A stretch of 64,000 bases of DNA from Mycolicibacterium litorale (GTDB lineage Bacteria; Actinomycetota; Actinomycetes; Mycobacteriales; Mycobacteriaceae), in NCBI RefSeq assembly GCF_010731695.1, contig NZ_AP022586.1:434001-498000 (forward strand). The letters run 5' to 3'. The translations under genes and the position numbers were made by a program. This document shows positions 46,048 through 54,560 of this stretch, one piece after another (positions within the stretch are counted from its first letter, which is position 1; each line of letters starts with the position of its first letter). The notes beneath the pieces are model-generated. The model was given only the letters and a program-made list of their open reading frames with translations, was not told where the DNA came from and ran no database searches.

Positions 46048-46452
46048 ATGCCCACGCGTGTTCTCGTCGCCAAACCGGGCCTCGACGGCCATGACCGCGG
46101 CGCGAAGATAGTCGCGCGCACGCTGCGCGACGCCGGATTCGAGGTCATCTACACCGGCATTCGCCAGCGCATCGAGGACATCGTGTCGATCGCGCTGCAG
46201 GAGGACGTCGCCCTGGTCGGGTTGTCGATCCTCTCGGGCGCCCATCTCGCGCTGACCCGGCGGACCGTCGAGGCGCTGCGCGCGGCCGACGCCGGCGACA
46301 TCGCCGTCGTGGTCGGCGGCACCATTCCGCAGGCCGATGTGCCGAAGCTGCTCGAAGCCGGTGCGGCGGCGGTGTTCCCGACCGGCACGCCGCTGGAGAC
46401 GCTGGTGACCGAGGTGCGGAAGCTGACCGGCGCGACGGAGGCAGGGGAGTAG
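46048..46452 (+). CDS. B12-binding small subunit of the acyl-CoA mutase
   Basis: A 134-residue cobalamin-binding domain. The histidine that ligates cobalt is in PGLDGHDRGAKIVA (DxHxxG), followed by GLSILSGAH and the VVVGGTIP nucleotide-tail pocket. It resembles the stand-alone small subunits of two-component isobutyryl- and 2-hydroxyisobutyryl-CoA mutases. A GGTGGAG at 46035-46041 lies 6 nt before the ATG at 46048, so upstream in-frame GTG 46036 is rejected. It lies 16 bp after the large subunit and forms the holoenzyme with it. Confidence 0.92.
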   Translation: MPTRVLVAKPGLDGHDRGAKIVARTLRDAGFEVIYTGIRQRIEDIVSIALQEDVALVGLSILSGAHLALTRRTVEALRAADAGDIAVVVGGTIPQADVPKLLEAGAAAVFPTGTPLETLVTEVRKLTGATEAGE

Positions 46453-46454
46453 CG

Positions 46455-47411
46455 ATGCGGTTGGGTGTGATGATCGGCGCCGAGCGCGGCGACATGGCGC
46501 GCAAGGTCGCCAAGCTGGTGTCCGACATCGAGTGGGCCGAGTCGGCGGGGATGGACACCGCATGGATGCCCCAGGTGCCCAACGACTTCGACTGCCTGAC
46601 GATGGTGGCGCTGATGGCCGCGCACACCTCGCGCATCGAACTCGGCACCGCGGTGGTCCCGCTCCAGGCGCAGCATCCGATCGCGCTCGCGCGCCAAGCG
46701 CTTTCGGTGCACGCCGTGGCCGGCGGCCGGCTCGCGCTCGGCGTCGGCCCGTCGCACCACTGGATCGTGCGCGACATGCTCGGCCTGCCCTACGAGAAGC
46801 CGGCGGCCTACACGCGCGACTATCTCGAGGTGCTCGACGCCGCGCTGGCCGGCCCCGGTCCGGTGGACGTCGAGAACACCTCGTTCACCGTGCACAACCC
46901 CACCGTGCTGGGCGCGGACAAGCCGATGCCGGTGCTGGTGGCCGCGCTGGGCCCGGTCATGCTGCAGCTCGCCGGGGAACTGGCCGACGGTACCGTGCTG
47001 TGGATGGCCGACGAGAAGGCGATCGGTGACCACATCGCGCCGAAGATCACCAAGGCGGCGGCGGACGCCGGCCGCCCCGCCCCGCGCATCGTCGCCGGTA
47101 TCCCGGTATGCCTGTGCGCCAACTCCGAGATCGACGCGGCGAAGGAGCGCGCCAACCGGATCCTGGCCGAGGCCGAGACTTCACCCAACTATCAGCGACT
47201 GCTCGACCGCGGCGATGCGCGCAATGTCGGCGACCTGTGCGCGGCCGGTGATGAAGAGTCGATCCTGGCCCGGTTCAAGCAGTTCGCCGACGCCGGTGTC
47301 ACCGACCTCTCGGTGCGTCTGCTGCCGATCGGCGACACCCGCGACGAGTTGATCGCGTCCAAGTACCGCACGCGTGAGGTGATCGCCGAACTGGCCAAGC
47401 AGGTGCGGTGA
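46455..47411 (+). CDS. LLM-class F420-dependent oxidoreductase
   Basis: A 318-residue TIM-barrel flavin/F420 oxidoreductase of the luciferase-like superfamily. Typical parts are MRLGVMIGAERGDMARK, AESAGMDTAWMPQV, RIELGTAVVPLQAQHPIALARQA and the cofactor region GRLALGVGPSHHW. This branch usually uses F420 in mycobacteria. It starts 2 bp after the mutase small subunit and overlaps the CoA-transferase by 4 bp. It may reduce or oxidise a double bond or carbonyl of a pathway acyl-CoA; that is inferred from the operon only. Confidence 0.88.
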   Translation: MRLGVMIGAERGDMARKVAKLVSDIEWAESAGMDTAWMPQVPNDFDCLTMVALMAAHTSRIELGTAVVPLQAQHPIALARQALSVHAVAGGRLALGVGPSHHWIVRDMLGLPYEKPAAYTRDYLEVLDAALAGPGPVDVENTSFTVHNPTVLGADKPMPVLVAALGPVMLQLAGELADGTVLWMADEKAIGDHIAPKITKAAADAGRPAPRIVAGIPVCLCANSEIDAAKERANRILAEAETSPNYQRLLDRGDARNVGDLCAAGDEESILARFKQFADAGVTDLSVRLLPIGDTRDELIASKYRTREVIAELAKQVR

Positions 47412-48451
47412 GCGGCTCACCGCTGGCCGGCATCCGCGTGCTGGAGGTCGGCGTGATGCTGGCCGGCCCGTACGCGACGATGATGCTCGCGGACCTCGGC
47501 GCCGAGGTGATCAAGATCGAGCCGCCGGGTGGCGAGATCTCCCGCCAGGTCAGCGACAGTTACTTCGCCAGCCTGAACCGCAACAAGCGCAGCGTCTGTC
47601 TCGATCTGCAGTCCGAGCAGGGGCAGCGCAGGCTGGCCGAGCTGGTCGCGGACTCCCATGCGCTGCTGGTGAACATGAAGCCGTCGGTGATCCGTAAGCT
47701 CGGCCTCACCTTTGAGAACCTGCGGCGCTTCAATCCGAAGATCGTCTGCGTGGCGATGACGGGGTTCGGGCTCGACGGCGGCGACGACCCGGCATTCGAC
47801 TACGTCATCCAGGCGGCCACCGGGGTAGCGGCCATGACCGGGGATCCGGATGGGCCGCCGACACTTCCGGGATATTCGTCGGCGGACAACTCCACGGGGC
47901 TGACGGCCGCTCTCGGTCTGCTGGCGATGATCGTGGCCGGCCGTGGCGGGCAGGTCGACGTCTGCCTGCGTGACGTGATGCTCTCCCAGCTGAACTACCG
48001 GGCGGCGGCGTACCTGAACGACGGGGTGGTGCCGCGCCGCTATCCCAATGGTGCGCACTCGTTCTACGTTCCGGCTCAACTGTTTCCGACGGCCGACGGG
48101 TATCTCGCGCTGTTCGTCACCCACGACGGGTTCTGGCGGCTGTTCGCCGCTGAGGCGGGTATCGAGGGCTTCCCCACGATGGCGGAGCGGTCGGCGCGCC
48201 GCGAGGAGGTGCTCGCCCTCGTCACGGCGGCGCTGGCCGGGGATTCGGCGAAGGGGTGGGAGGCGCGGCTGCGGCCGCTCGGTATCCCGGCTGCCGCGGT
48301 GCGCGGGCTGCCCGACGCGCTCGAGCAGACGCCCGAGGCGCTGGTCACGGCCGGCGGGTTCCGGCTGGTCGGCAGCCCGATCCGGATCGAGGGCTACGAG
48401 CCGCAGTACCGTCCGCCGCCGGCGCTGCCGGCCGCCGATCACTCGTCGTAG
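47408..48451 (+). CDS. Family III CoA-transferase (CaiB/BaiF)
   Basis: A 347-residue CoA-transferase. The N-terminal signature PLAGIRVLEVGVMLAGPYATMMLADLGAEVIKIE is complete and the catalytic aspartate is likely in YSSADNSTGLTAALG. The family moves CoA between carboxylic acids or acts as alpha-methylacyl-CoA racemase. In this operon either activity would fit, since a racemase step is often needed before or after a B12 mutase. The GTG overlaps the LLM stop. Its 3' end overlaps the convergent ferredoxin gene by 13 bp. Confidence 0.88.
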   Translation: MSGSPLAGIRVLEVGVMLAGPYATMMLADLGAEVIKIEPPGGEISRQVSDSYFASLNRNKRSVCLDLQSEQGQRRLAELVADSHALLVNMKPSVIRKLGLTFENLRRFNPKIVCVAMTGFGLDGGDDPAFDYVIQAATGVAAMTGDPDGPPTLPGYSSADNSTGLTAALGLLAMIVAGRGGQVDVCLRDVMLSQLNYRAAAYLNDGVVPRRYPNGAHSFYVPAQLFPTADGYLALFVTHDGFWRLFAAEAGIEGFPTMAERSARREEVLALVTAALAGDSAKGWEARLRPLGIPAAAVRGLPDALEQTPEALVTAGGFRLVGSPIRIEGYEPQYRPPPALPAADHSS

Positions 48452-48756
48452 GTGACCACCACGCGGTCGGTCTCGGGAACCGCCTGGCAGGTCAGCACGT
48501 ATCCGTCGGCCACCTCGTCGTCGTCGAGCGCGTCGTTGACCCGCATGGAGGCGGTGCCTTCGGTCAGCTTGGCGATGCAGGTGCCGCAGTTCCCGGCCTC
48601 GCAGGAGAACGGCGGTGACATGCCCGCCCTGCGCGCGCTTTCCAGCAGCGTCTCACCGGTCACCTGGGACACCGAGGCCTTCTTGCGGTCGAGCACGATG
48701 GTCACCTCGGCGCAGGACCCGCCGTCGGGCGCCACGGACATCGGTTCGGCCGTCAT
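48439..48756 (-). CDS. [2Fe-2S] plant-type ferredoxin
   Basis: A 105-residue ferredoxin. The cluster ligands are in SCEAGNCGTC (C-x4-C-x2-C) with the fourth cysteine in VLTCQAVP. An AAGGAG lies 5 nt before the ATG at 48756. It has no reductase fused to it and likely transfers electrons to an oxygenase or to a dehydrogenase outside this operon. It is divergent from the second ligase operon and shares the operator at 48791-48805, so it belongs to the same regulon. Confidence 0.92.
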   Translation of the reverse strand: MTAEPMSVAPDGGSCAEVTIVLDRKKASVSQVTGETLLESARRAGMSPPFSCEAGNCGTCIAKLTEGTASMRVNDALDDDEVADGYVLTCQAVPETDRVVVTYDE

Positions 48757-48790
48757 ACGACTCCTTCTGACATGATGATTCTGCTGAACG

Positions 48791-48820
48791 GAGAACTCTA
48801 TTCTCTCGAAATGATAGGCT
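48791..48820. promoter_or_regulatory. Operator C and promoters between ferredoxin and the ligase-dehydrogenase operon
   Basis: GAGAACTCTATTCTC (48791-48805) has 5-bp inverted arms. Read on the minus strand it is GAGAATAGAGTTCTC, which matches operator D at 13 of 15 positions. The minus-strand TAGAGT hexamer for the ferredoxin gene lies inside it, and TAGGCT (48815-48820) for the ligase lies just beyond it, so one bound regulator would control both directions. Confidence 0.7.
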
Positions 48821-48863
48821 CTTCTCAAGTGGAGTTTACGGCGTCCAGGAGGGTCCGGCGGCG

Positions 48864-50288
48864 GTGAGCGATGGCCGACACGTGACGGGCGCAGCCGCAC
48901 TCGCTTTCGGTGAGCGCGAGTACACGCTGGCCGAACTCGAGGCGTTGGCCAGCGGTATGGCGACGGCGCTCGAGCAGCGGGGCGTGCGCGCCGGTGACCG
49001 GGTGGCGATGATGTCGTCGAACCGGCCCGAATTCGTCGCCGCCCTGCGGGGGATCTGGCATCTGGGCGCGGCGGCGGTGTTGATCAGCCCCGCGTGGAAG
49101 CGCACGGAGGTCGAGCACGCGCTGACGTTGACCTGCCCGAGCCACGCCGTCGGCGATCATCCCGTCCTCGCGGAGCTGATGCCGATGCTGCACCTCGACG
49201 AACCCGTCGCGCCCGGGCGGCGTGAGTTCGACGCGGTCGCCCCGGATGCGGACGCGCTGTTCGTGTTCAGTTCCGGGACGACCGGCATGCCCAAGGCGGT
49301 CCGGCACACCCACGGGGCGTTCGCCGTCGCGGTGCGGCACTGGCGCGACGCGCTGGAGCTGTCGTCGGCGGACCGCATGCAGATCATGACGCCGCCGTCG
49401 CACATCCTCGGGCTGCTCAACATCGTCATGGCGCTCGAGACCGGCACCTGGATCCGGCTGCATCCGCGGTTCGACATCGACACGATGCTGCACCACATCG
49501 AATCCGACCGGATCACCGTCGAGATGGCGGTCGCGCCGATCGCGCTGGCGCTGGCCGCCCACCCGAAACTGGAGACCTACGACTTGTCGTCACTGCGCTA
49601 CATCATGTGGTGTGCCACCCCGGTCACCGAAAGCGTCGCCGCCGACGTCACCCGGCGCACCGGGGTGAACTGGGTGGCCGCCTACGGAACCACCGAATTA
49701 CCGGTCATCGCAGCCAATCCCGTCACCGGCGCGCGGCTGGACACCGTCGGGCGGCCGGTGCCCGGTGTGCGCGTGCGGATCGTGTCGCTCGAGGACGGGA
49801 CGCCCCTGGACGCCGACGAGGTCGGGGAGATCCAGGTCCGCGCGGATTCGGTGATGGCGGGTTACCTTCCGCGGGAGGCGACCGCGTCGGCGTTCGCCGA
49901 CGGGTGGTACCGCACGGGCGATGTGGGACGTCTCGATCCCGACGGCTGGTTGCGCATCACCGACCGCTCCAAGGAGATGATCAAGGTCCGCGGCTTCCAG
50001 GTCGCCCCGGCCGAGGTCGAGGCCGTCCTGCACGGACATCCCGCCGTCGAGGACTGCGCGGTGTTCGGCGAGCCGCATCCCACAGACGGTGAGACGGTGG
50101 TCGCCGCCGTCACCACCAACGCCGCCGCCGTGACCGCCGACGAACTGATCGACCTCGTCGCCGAGCGGTTGGCGTCCTACAAACGACCGAGCCGGGTCGT
50201 GTTCGTCCCGGCGATCCCGCGCTTACCTTCTGGCAAGGTTCTGCGCCGCGTGCTGAAGGAGGAGCATGGACGTACGTCTGACAGCTGA
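48864..50288 (+). CDS. Acyl-CoA synthetase (AMP-dependent ligase, FadD type)
   Basis: A 474-residue ANL-superfamily ligase, the second of the mutase region. Motifs are FVFSSGTTGMPKAVRHTHG, AAYGTTELPV, WYRTGDVGRLDPDG, the hinge RSKEMIKVRGFQVAP and the C-terminal catalytic lysine in LPSGKVLRRVLKEE. It is shorter than typical FadD proteins at the N-terminus, which is normal for 4-coumarate-ligase-like members. The GTG at 48864 follows an AGGAGGG. It overlaps the acyl-CoA dehydrogenase gene by 23 bp and heads a four-gene operon. Confidence 0.9.
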   Translation: MSDGRHVTGAAALAFGEREYTLAELEALASGMATALEQRGVRAGDRVAMMSSNRPEFVAALRGIWHLGAAAVLISPAWKRTEVEHALTLTCPSHAVGDHPVLAELMPMLHLDEPVAPGRREFDAVAPDADALFVFSSGTTGMPKAVRHTHGAFAVAVRHWRDALELSSADRMQIMTPPSHILGLLNIVMALETGTWIRLHPRFDIDTMLHHIESDRITVEMAVAPIALALAAHPKLETYDLSSLRYIMWCATPVTESVAADVTRRTGVNWVAAYGTTELPVIAANPVTGARLDTVGRPVPGVRVRIVSLEDGTPLDADEVGEIQVRADSVMAGYLPREATASAFADGWYRTGDVGRLDPDGWLRITDRSKEMIKVRGFQVAPAEVEAVLHGHPAVEDCAVFGEPHPTDGETVVAAVTTNAAAVTADELIDLVAERLASYKRPSRVVFVPAIPRLPSGKVLRRVLKEEHGRTSDS

Positions 50289-51081
50289 ACAACAGCAACT
50301 GCGCGACGCCGCAGCCAAACTCGCCGACGACCTCGGACCGGGCTCCGTGGCGGACCTGGCCGATTCCGCCAGGCTCGCGCGGCTGGAGAGGACGGTCGAG
50401 TCGACGGGCTGGCGGTCGCTGCGCTCCGACGGCGCCTCCGGCGTCGAAGTCGCGGTGGTGGCGGAGGAATTCGGCCGCGGCCTGGTCGACGTGCCGTTCC
50501 TCGGCCCGGCGCTGTCCGACGACCTCGGCAGGCTGCTTGGCCGGGCGCCGGCCGCAGCGGCCGACGAGCCCGGCGGGGTGGACCTGACCAACAGTGCGGC
50601 CGGGGTGACGGAGTCGCCGGAGGAACTCGCGGAGCTGTCGCCCGAGGACGGGCAGCGGTGGCTGGCGCTGGCGCTGGCGACGACGTCCGCTGACATCCTC
50701 GGCGCGGCCCGGGGGGCGCACGCCCTGGCGTGTGACTACGCCAAAGTCCGTGAGCAGTACGGGAAGTCGATCGGCTCGTACCAGGCGATCGCGCATCTGC
50801 TCGCCGAGGGGCTCGCGCTGATCGAGGGTTCGGTGTCGATCCAGCGCCACGCCGCGTGGGCGGTCGACGAACTGCCCGCCGCGGAGGCCGTGCGGGCCGG
50901 CCGCTACGCCAAGCTGTACTGCGCGCGCGCCGCCCGCACCGTGTGCGAGACCGCGATCCAGGTGCACGGCGGCATCGGGAACACCTGGGAATGCCTCGCG
51001 CACGTGTACCTGCGGCGCGTTCTGACTTCTGCCGAATTGTGGCCGGTACGTCTGGAGGACATCGATTTTGGATTTTCGTGA
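50266..51081 (+). CDS. Acyl-CoA dehydrogenase, short subunit of a probable heteromer
   Basis: A 271-residue acyl-CoA dehydrogenase, too short for the usual 380 and lacking the middle beta domain. The C-terminal four-helix part is intact, with REQYGKSIGSYQAIAHLLAE and the catalytic glutamate candidate E242 in VHGGIGNTWE. It is followed, with overlap, by a longer partner that lacks this glutamate. The arrangement mirrors the steroid-degrading heteromeric dehydrogenases (such as FadE28-FadE29), in which the two chains form an alpha2beta2 enzyme with half the usual active sites. Confidence 0.87.
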   Translation: MDVRLTAEQQQLRDAAAKLADDLGPGSVADLADSARLARLERTVESTGWRSLRSDGASGVEVAVVAEEFGRGLVDVPFLGPALSDDLGRLLGRAPAAAADEPGGVDLTNSAAGVTESPEELAELSPEDGQRWLALALATTSADILGAARGAHALACDYAKVREQYGKSIGSYQAIAHLLAEGLALIEGSVSIQRHAAWAVDELPAAEAVRAGRYAKLYCARAARTVCETAIQVHGGIGNTWECLAHVYLRRVLTSAELWPVRLEDIDFGFS

Positions 51082-52156
51082 TTCACCCGAAGAGGCCACC
51101 TTCCGTGAGAGATTGCGGAACTGGCTGGCCGACAACGCCGGACGGTTCGCCGTGTCCGGTGACGATTACTGGACCCGGCAGGGGGAGTGGCACCAGGCGC
51201 TGTACTCGGCCGGGTTCTTCGGGACGTCGTGGCCGCAGGAGTTCGGCGGGCGGGAACTGCCACCGGTCTACGACGTCATCGTCGACGAAGAACTCGCCCG
51301 TGCCGGTGCGCCGCCCCGGCCCAGCCTGGGATACCTGGTGGTGGGCCTCGGCCACCACGGCAGCAAGGAGCTGCAACAGCGGTTCCTGCCCGGCATGATC
51401 AACGGCACCGAGCGCTGGTGTCAGGGATTCAGTGAACCGGGCGCCGGTTCGGATCTGGCGTCGCTGACCACGACCGCGACCCGTGACGGTGACGATTACG
51501 TCATCCACGGCCACAAGATTTGGACCAGCTACTCCGACATCGCCGACTGGTGTCTGGTGTTGGCCCGCACCGACAAAGAAGTCCCTCGCCACAAGGGCAT
51601 CTCGGCGTTCATCGTCGACATGCACCAGCCGGGAATCGAACAGCGGCCGCTGAAGATGATCAACGGGGTGACGACCGAATTCGGCCAGGTGGCCTTCGAC
51701 GGCGCCGTGGTGCCCGCCGATCAGATGGTCGGTGCGCCGGGGGAGGGCTGGGCGCTGGCGATGACGGTGGTCAGCCACGAACGTGAACCCTCGACGCTGG
51801 GATACTCGGCGCGGTACGGAAAACTGGTGCGGCAGATGGCGGCTCGTGTCGACGGCAGGCCGCCGGAGGACCTGGTGTGGGCGGCGGTGGAGGCCGAGAT
51901 GCTGCGTCTGCACGTGCGCCGCCGGCTCTCCGAACAGCTCGACGGCATCACCCACGGGCCGCAGGGTTCGCTGGACAAGCTGCTGATGACGTGGACCGAA
52001 CAGTCCGTCGGCCATGCCGCGCTGGCGGTCACCGGTACGAAGGACCCCGATCTGCTGAGCGCGTACCTCTACAGTCGCGCACAGAGCGTGATGGGCGGGA
52101 CGTCGCAGATCCAGAAGAACATCATCGCTTCGCGAATTCTCGGACTAGGAGTCTAG
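51068..52156 (+). CDS. Acyl-CoA dehydrogenase, long subunit of a probable heteromer
   Basis: A 362-residue acyl-CoA dehydrogenase with the FAD-binding middle domain (GFSEPGAGSDLASLTTTA, HKIWTSYSDIADW) and C-terminal helices. In the usual GGTxEI position it reads GGTSQIQKN, so the catalytic Glu is absent; the partner at 50266 supplies a candidate. The start is a TTG at 51068 inside the previous gene, behind a GGAGG at about 9 nt, and overlaps by 14 bp. The pair probably oxidises a bulky or cyclic acyl-CoA. Confidence 0.88.
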   Translation: MDFRDSPEEATFRERLRNWLADNAGRFAVSGDDYWTRQGEWHQALYSAGFFGTSWPQEFGGRELPPVYDVIVDEELARAGAPPRPSLGYLVVGLGHHGSKELQQRFLPGMINGTERWCQGFSEPGAGSDLASLTTTATRDGDDYVIHGHKIWTSYSDIADWCLVLARTDKEVPRHKGISAFIVDMHQPGIEQRPLKMINGVTTEFGQVAFDGAVVPADQMVGAPGEGWALAMTVVSHEREPSTLGYSARYGKLVRQMAARVDGRPPEDLVWAAVEAEMLRLHVRRRLSEQLDGITHGPQGSLDKLLMTWTEQSVGHAALAVTGTKDPDLLSAYLYSRAQSVMGGTSQIQKNIIASRILGLGV

Positions 52157-52924
52157 ATGTACGACATGCCACCGGAGATCGAGGTCACCGCGGACGGTCC
52201 GCTGCGGATCATCACGCTCAACCGACCCGATGCGCTCAACGCGGTCAACGACTCCCTGCACTGCGGTCTTGCGCAGCTGTGGCCGCGGCTGAACGAGGAT
52301 CTCGACGCCCGCGCGGCGGTGATCACCGGTGCGGGACGGGCATTCTCGGCCGGCGGTGACTTCGCCTATCTGCAGGAGTTGGCCGGCGATGCGAAGCTAC
52401 GGGCCAAGACCATCCTGCATGGCCGCGAGATCGTGCTCGGGATGACGCGCACCCGGATCCCGGTGGTGGCGGCGGTGAACGGGCCGGCGGTCGGGCTGGG
52501 CTGCAGCCTGGTGGCGTTGAGCGACATCGTCTACATGGCGCCGACGGCGTACTTCGCCGATCCGCACGTGCAGGTCGGCCTGGTCGCCGCCGACGGCGGA
52601 CCGCTGACGTGGCCGCTGCACATCAGCCTGCTGCTGGCCAAGGAATTCGCGATGACCGGCGCCCGCATCCCGGCCCAGCGCGCCGCGGAGCTGGGGCTGG
52701 CCAACCACATCGTCGAGGATCCGCTCGCCGAGGCGATCGCCTGTGCGAAGAAAATGATGCAGATGCCGCGCCAGGCGCTCGAGTCGACGAAGCGGCTGCT
52801 CAACATCCACTTGGAGCGCGCCGTGCTGGCGAGCCTCGACTACGCGAACACCGCCGAGGAGCAGTCGTTTCAGACCGAGGACTTCCGCACCATCGTCGCG
52901 AAGCTGAACGCCAAGAACAACTGA
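52157..52924 (+). CDS. Enoyl-CoA hydratase/isomerase (crotonase family)
   Basis: A 255-residue crotonase. The oxyanion-hole loops are GRAFSAGGDFAYL and NGPAVGLGCSLVALSD. The usual catalytic-glutamate helix reads HVQVGLVAADGGPLTWPL, in which the glutamate of classical hydratases is replaced, so the reaction may be hydration with an unusual base, isomerisation or ring cleavage. The ATG follows directly after the dehydrogenase stop. It is the last gene of the operon, ahead of the inverted repeat at 52933. Confidence 0.85.
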   Translation: MYDMPPEIEVTADGPLRIITLNRPDALNAVNDSLHCGLAQLWPRLNEDLDARAAVITGAGRAFSAGGDFAYLQELAGDAKLRAKTILHGREIVLGMTRTRIPVVAAVNGPAVGLGCSLVALSDIVYMAPTAYFADPHVQVGLVAADGGPLTWPLHISLLLAKEFAMTGARIPAQRAAELGLANHIVEDPLAEAIACAKKMMQMPRQALESTKRLLNIHLERAVLASLDYANTAEEQSFQTEDFRTIVAKLNAKNN

Positions 52925-52932
52925 ACTCCTCA

Positions 52933-52997
52933 CCGCGAGCGTGCGTGTCTGCACGCGACGCACCGCGCGGTCTTCAGCAGTTTGCGCACGCTCGCGG
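52933..52997. terminator. Convergent terminator-like inverted repeat
   Basis: Perfect 13-bp arms ccgcgagcgtgcg (52933-52945) and cgcacgctcgcgg (52985-52997) enclose a 39-nt loop. It lies between the convergent ends of the hydratase (52924) and an SDR gene (53007). There is no long T-run, so it may act as a bidirectional terminator or a mycobacterial intergenic palindrome. It is distinct in sequence from the element at 8747-8808. Confidence 0.6.
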
Positions 52998-53006
52998 GGC
53001 CACGAG

Positions 53007-53762
53007 TCAGCCGACGAGCTCTTCGGAGCGCTGAATCGTCCCGGTGACACCGCCGGCGTCCTGTGCTGCCAGCAAGACAGCGGCGCGGGCCATGGCCTCC
53101 GGCGGTTCGATCATCTCCGGCGGAATCTCCATGCCCGCCCCACCCGCCTCCCAGCCTTCGGTGAGCACGACCCGCGAAGGGCTCAGGCAGTTGACCGCGA
53201 TGTTGTCCGGGCGCAGGTCGGCGGCCAAGCCGAGATACAACCGCTCCGCGGCGGCCTTGGACACCCAGTACGCATTGGCGCCCTGATCGGTCATCGTCAC
53301 CCCGGTGGTCGTCACCGCGATCAGCGAACCGCCGCCGCGGGCCCGTACGTGGGGGATCACCGCTTTCGTGACGAGGAAGACTCCGGTCAGGTTGACGTCG
53401 AGGCACAACTGCCACCGCTTCAGCGGTGTCGACTCGATGGGGCCGAGCCACAGCACGCCGGCGTTGGCCACGAGGATGTCGACGCCGCCGAATTGTGACA
53501 CCGTCGCCGCGACAGCGGCTTGCACCGACGACTCGTCGGTGACGTCGCACGACACCGGCAGGGCACGCCCGCCGGACTCCGTGATCGAGTCCGCGACCGA
53601 GTGGATGGTGCCCGGCAGTCTGCCCGCGGACTCCGAGCGGGCGGCAACCGCCACCGAAGCGCCCTCGGCGGCAAGGGCTTTCGCAACCGTCGCGCCGATG
53701 CCGCGACTGGCACCGGCGACGAAGGCGACTCGGCCCTCGAGCGCCCGGCCGCCGTCGGTCAC
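53007..53762 (-). CDS. Short-chain dehydrogenase/reductase
   Basis: A 251-residue SDR. The cofactor loop is VAGASRGIGATVAKAL, with AARSES after beta2 suggesting NADP(H), the NAGV motif, and the catalytic YxxxK in YWVSKAAAERL. The GTG overlaps the stop of the neighbouring SDR gene (start 53762, stop region 53759-53761), so the two are translationally coupled. It resembles the HSDL2-like SDR at 43414 in the PGTIHSV loop. The alcohol or ketone substrate is unknown, probably a hydroxyacyl-CoA of this pathway. Confidence 0.88.
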   Translation of the reverse strand: MTDGGRALEGRVAFVAGASRGIGATVAKALAAEGASVAVAARSESAGRLPGTIHSVADSITESGGRALPVSCDVTDESSVQAAVAATVSQFGGVDILVANAGVLWLGPIESTPLKRWQLCLDVNLTGVFLVTKAVIPHVRARGGGSLIAVTTTGVTMTDQGANAYWVSKAAAERLYLGLAADLRPDNIAVNCLSPSRVVLTEGWEAGGAGMEIPPEMIEPPEAMARAAVLLAAQDAGGVTGTIQRSEELVG

Positions 53763-54523
53763 TTGGGCGGGAACCGCAACGCTCCGTCGAGGCGGATGAT
53801 CTCGCCGTTGAGGTAGTCGTTCTCGACGATGCTCTGCGCCAGCTGCGCGTACTCCGTCGAGCGGCCCATGCGCTTGGGGAACGGCACCTGCGGCGCCCAG
53901 TACTGTTCCAGCTGATCGGCCGCCTTGCCGTAGGCCGGCGTGTTGATCGTGCCGGGGGCGATCGTGACGACGCGGATGCCCAGCGGGGAGAGGTCGCGGG
54001 CGGCCACCAGCGTCATCCCGAGCACGCCGCCCTTGGCGGCCGAGTACGGGAGCTGACCGATCTGACCCTCGTAGCCCGCGATCGAGGCGGTGTTGATGAT
54101 GACCCCGCGCCCGCCTTCGTCCAGCGGTTCGGATTTCGCGATCGCCGCGGCCGTCAGCCGCATCACGTTGAACACGGCCGTCAGATAGAACTCGATGGTC
54201 TTCTTGAACCCGTCGAGGGCGAGCGGCGAACCGTCCTTGCCGATGAGCCGTCCGCCGCTGGCCGGTCCGCCATGGGTGTCGACCGAGATCCGGAGGGGGC
54301 CGAGGGATTCCGCCTCGGCGATGGCGGCGTTCACCGACTCCTCGGACGTCGCGTCGGTGCGGACGTAGCGCACCCCGAGCTCCTGTTCGAGCGCCGCGCC
54401 CTTGTCGTCGGCCAGGTCGGCGACGACCACCTTGGCGCCCACGCGGTGCAGCCGGCGCACGGTCGCCTCACCGAGCCCTCCTGCGCCACCGACGACGATC
54501 GCTGAGCTCCCGGCGATTTGCAT
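53759..54523 (-). CDS. 3-Hydroxyacyl-CoA dehydrogenase-like SDR (HSD10 type)
   Basis: A 254-residue SDR of the type II 3-hydroxyacyl-CoA dehydrogenase group. It has VVGGAGGLGEATVRRLH, an acidic DLADDKG after beta2 that indicates NAD, INTASIAGYEGQIGQLPYSAAKGGVLGM (catalytic Ser-Tyr-Lys) and APGTINTPAYG. It could oxidise the 3-hydroxyacyl-CoA formed by the hydratase. ATG 54523 has an AAGGGG upstream. It is divergent from the thiolase and its promoter overlaps operator D. Confidence 0.9.
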   Translation of the reverse strand: MQIAGSSAIVVGGAGGLGEATVRRLHRVGAKVVVADLADDKGAALEQELGVRYVRTDATSEESVNAAIAEAESLGPLRISVDTHGGPASGGRLIGKDGSPLALDGFKKTIEFYLTAVFNVMRLTAAAIAKSEPLDEGGRGVIINTASIAGYEGQIGQLPYSAAKGGVLGMTLVAARDLSPLGIRVVTIAPGTINTPAYGKAADQLEQYWAPQVPFPKRMGRSTEYAQLAQSIVENDYLNGEIIRLDGALRFPPK

Positions 54524-54560
54524 GCGGTTCCCCTTCTTGCAACTAAGACTCTCGTGTTGA

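Noticed and set aside
44454..46452. Identification of the mutase as 2-hydroxyisobutyryl-CoA or isobutyryl-CoA mutase because its subunits are separate
   Set aside because: The substrate-binding positions are Tyr53 and Arg171, as in methylmalonyl-type enzymes; those families have Ile/Gln or Phe/Gln there.
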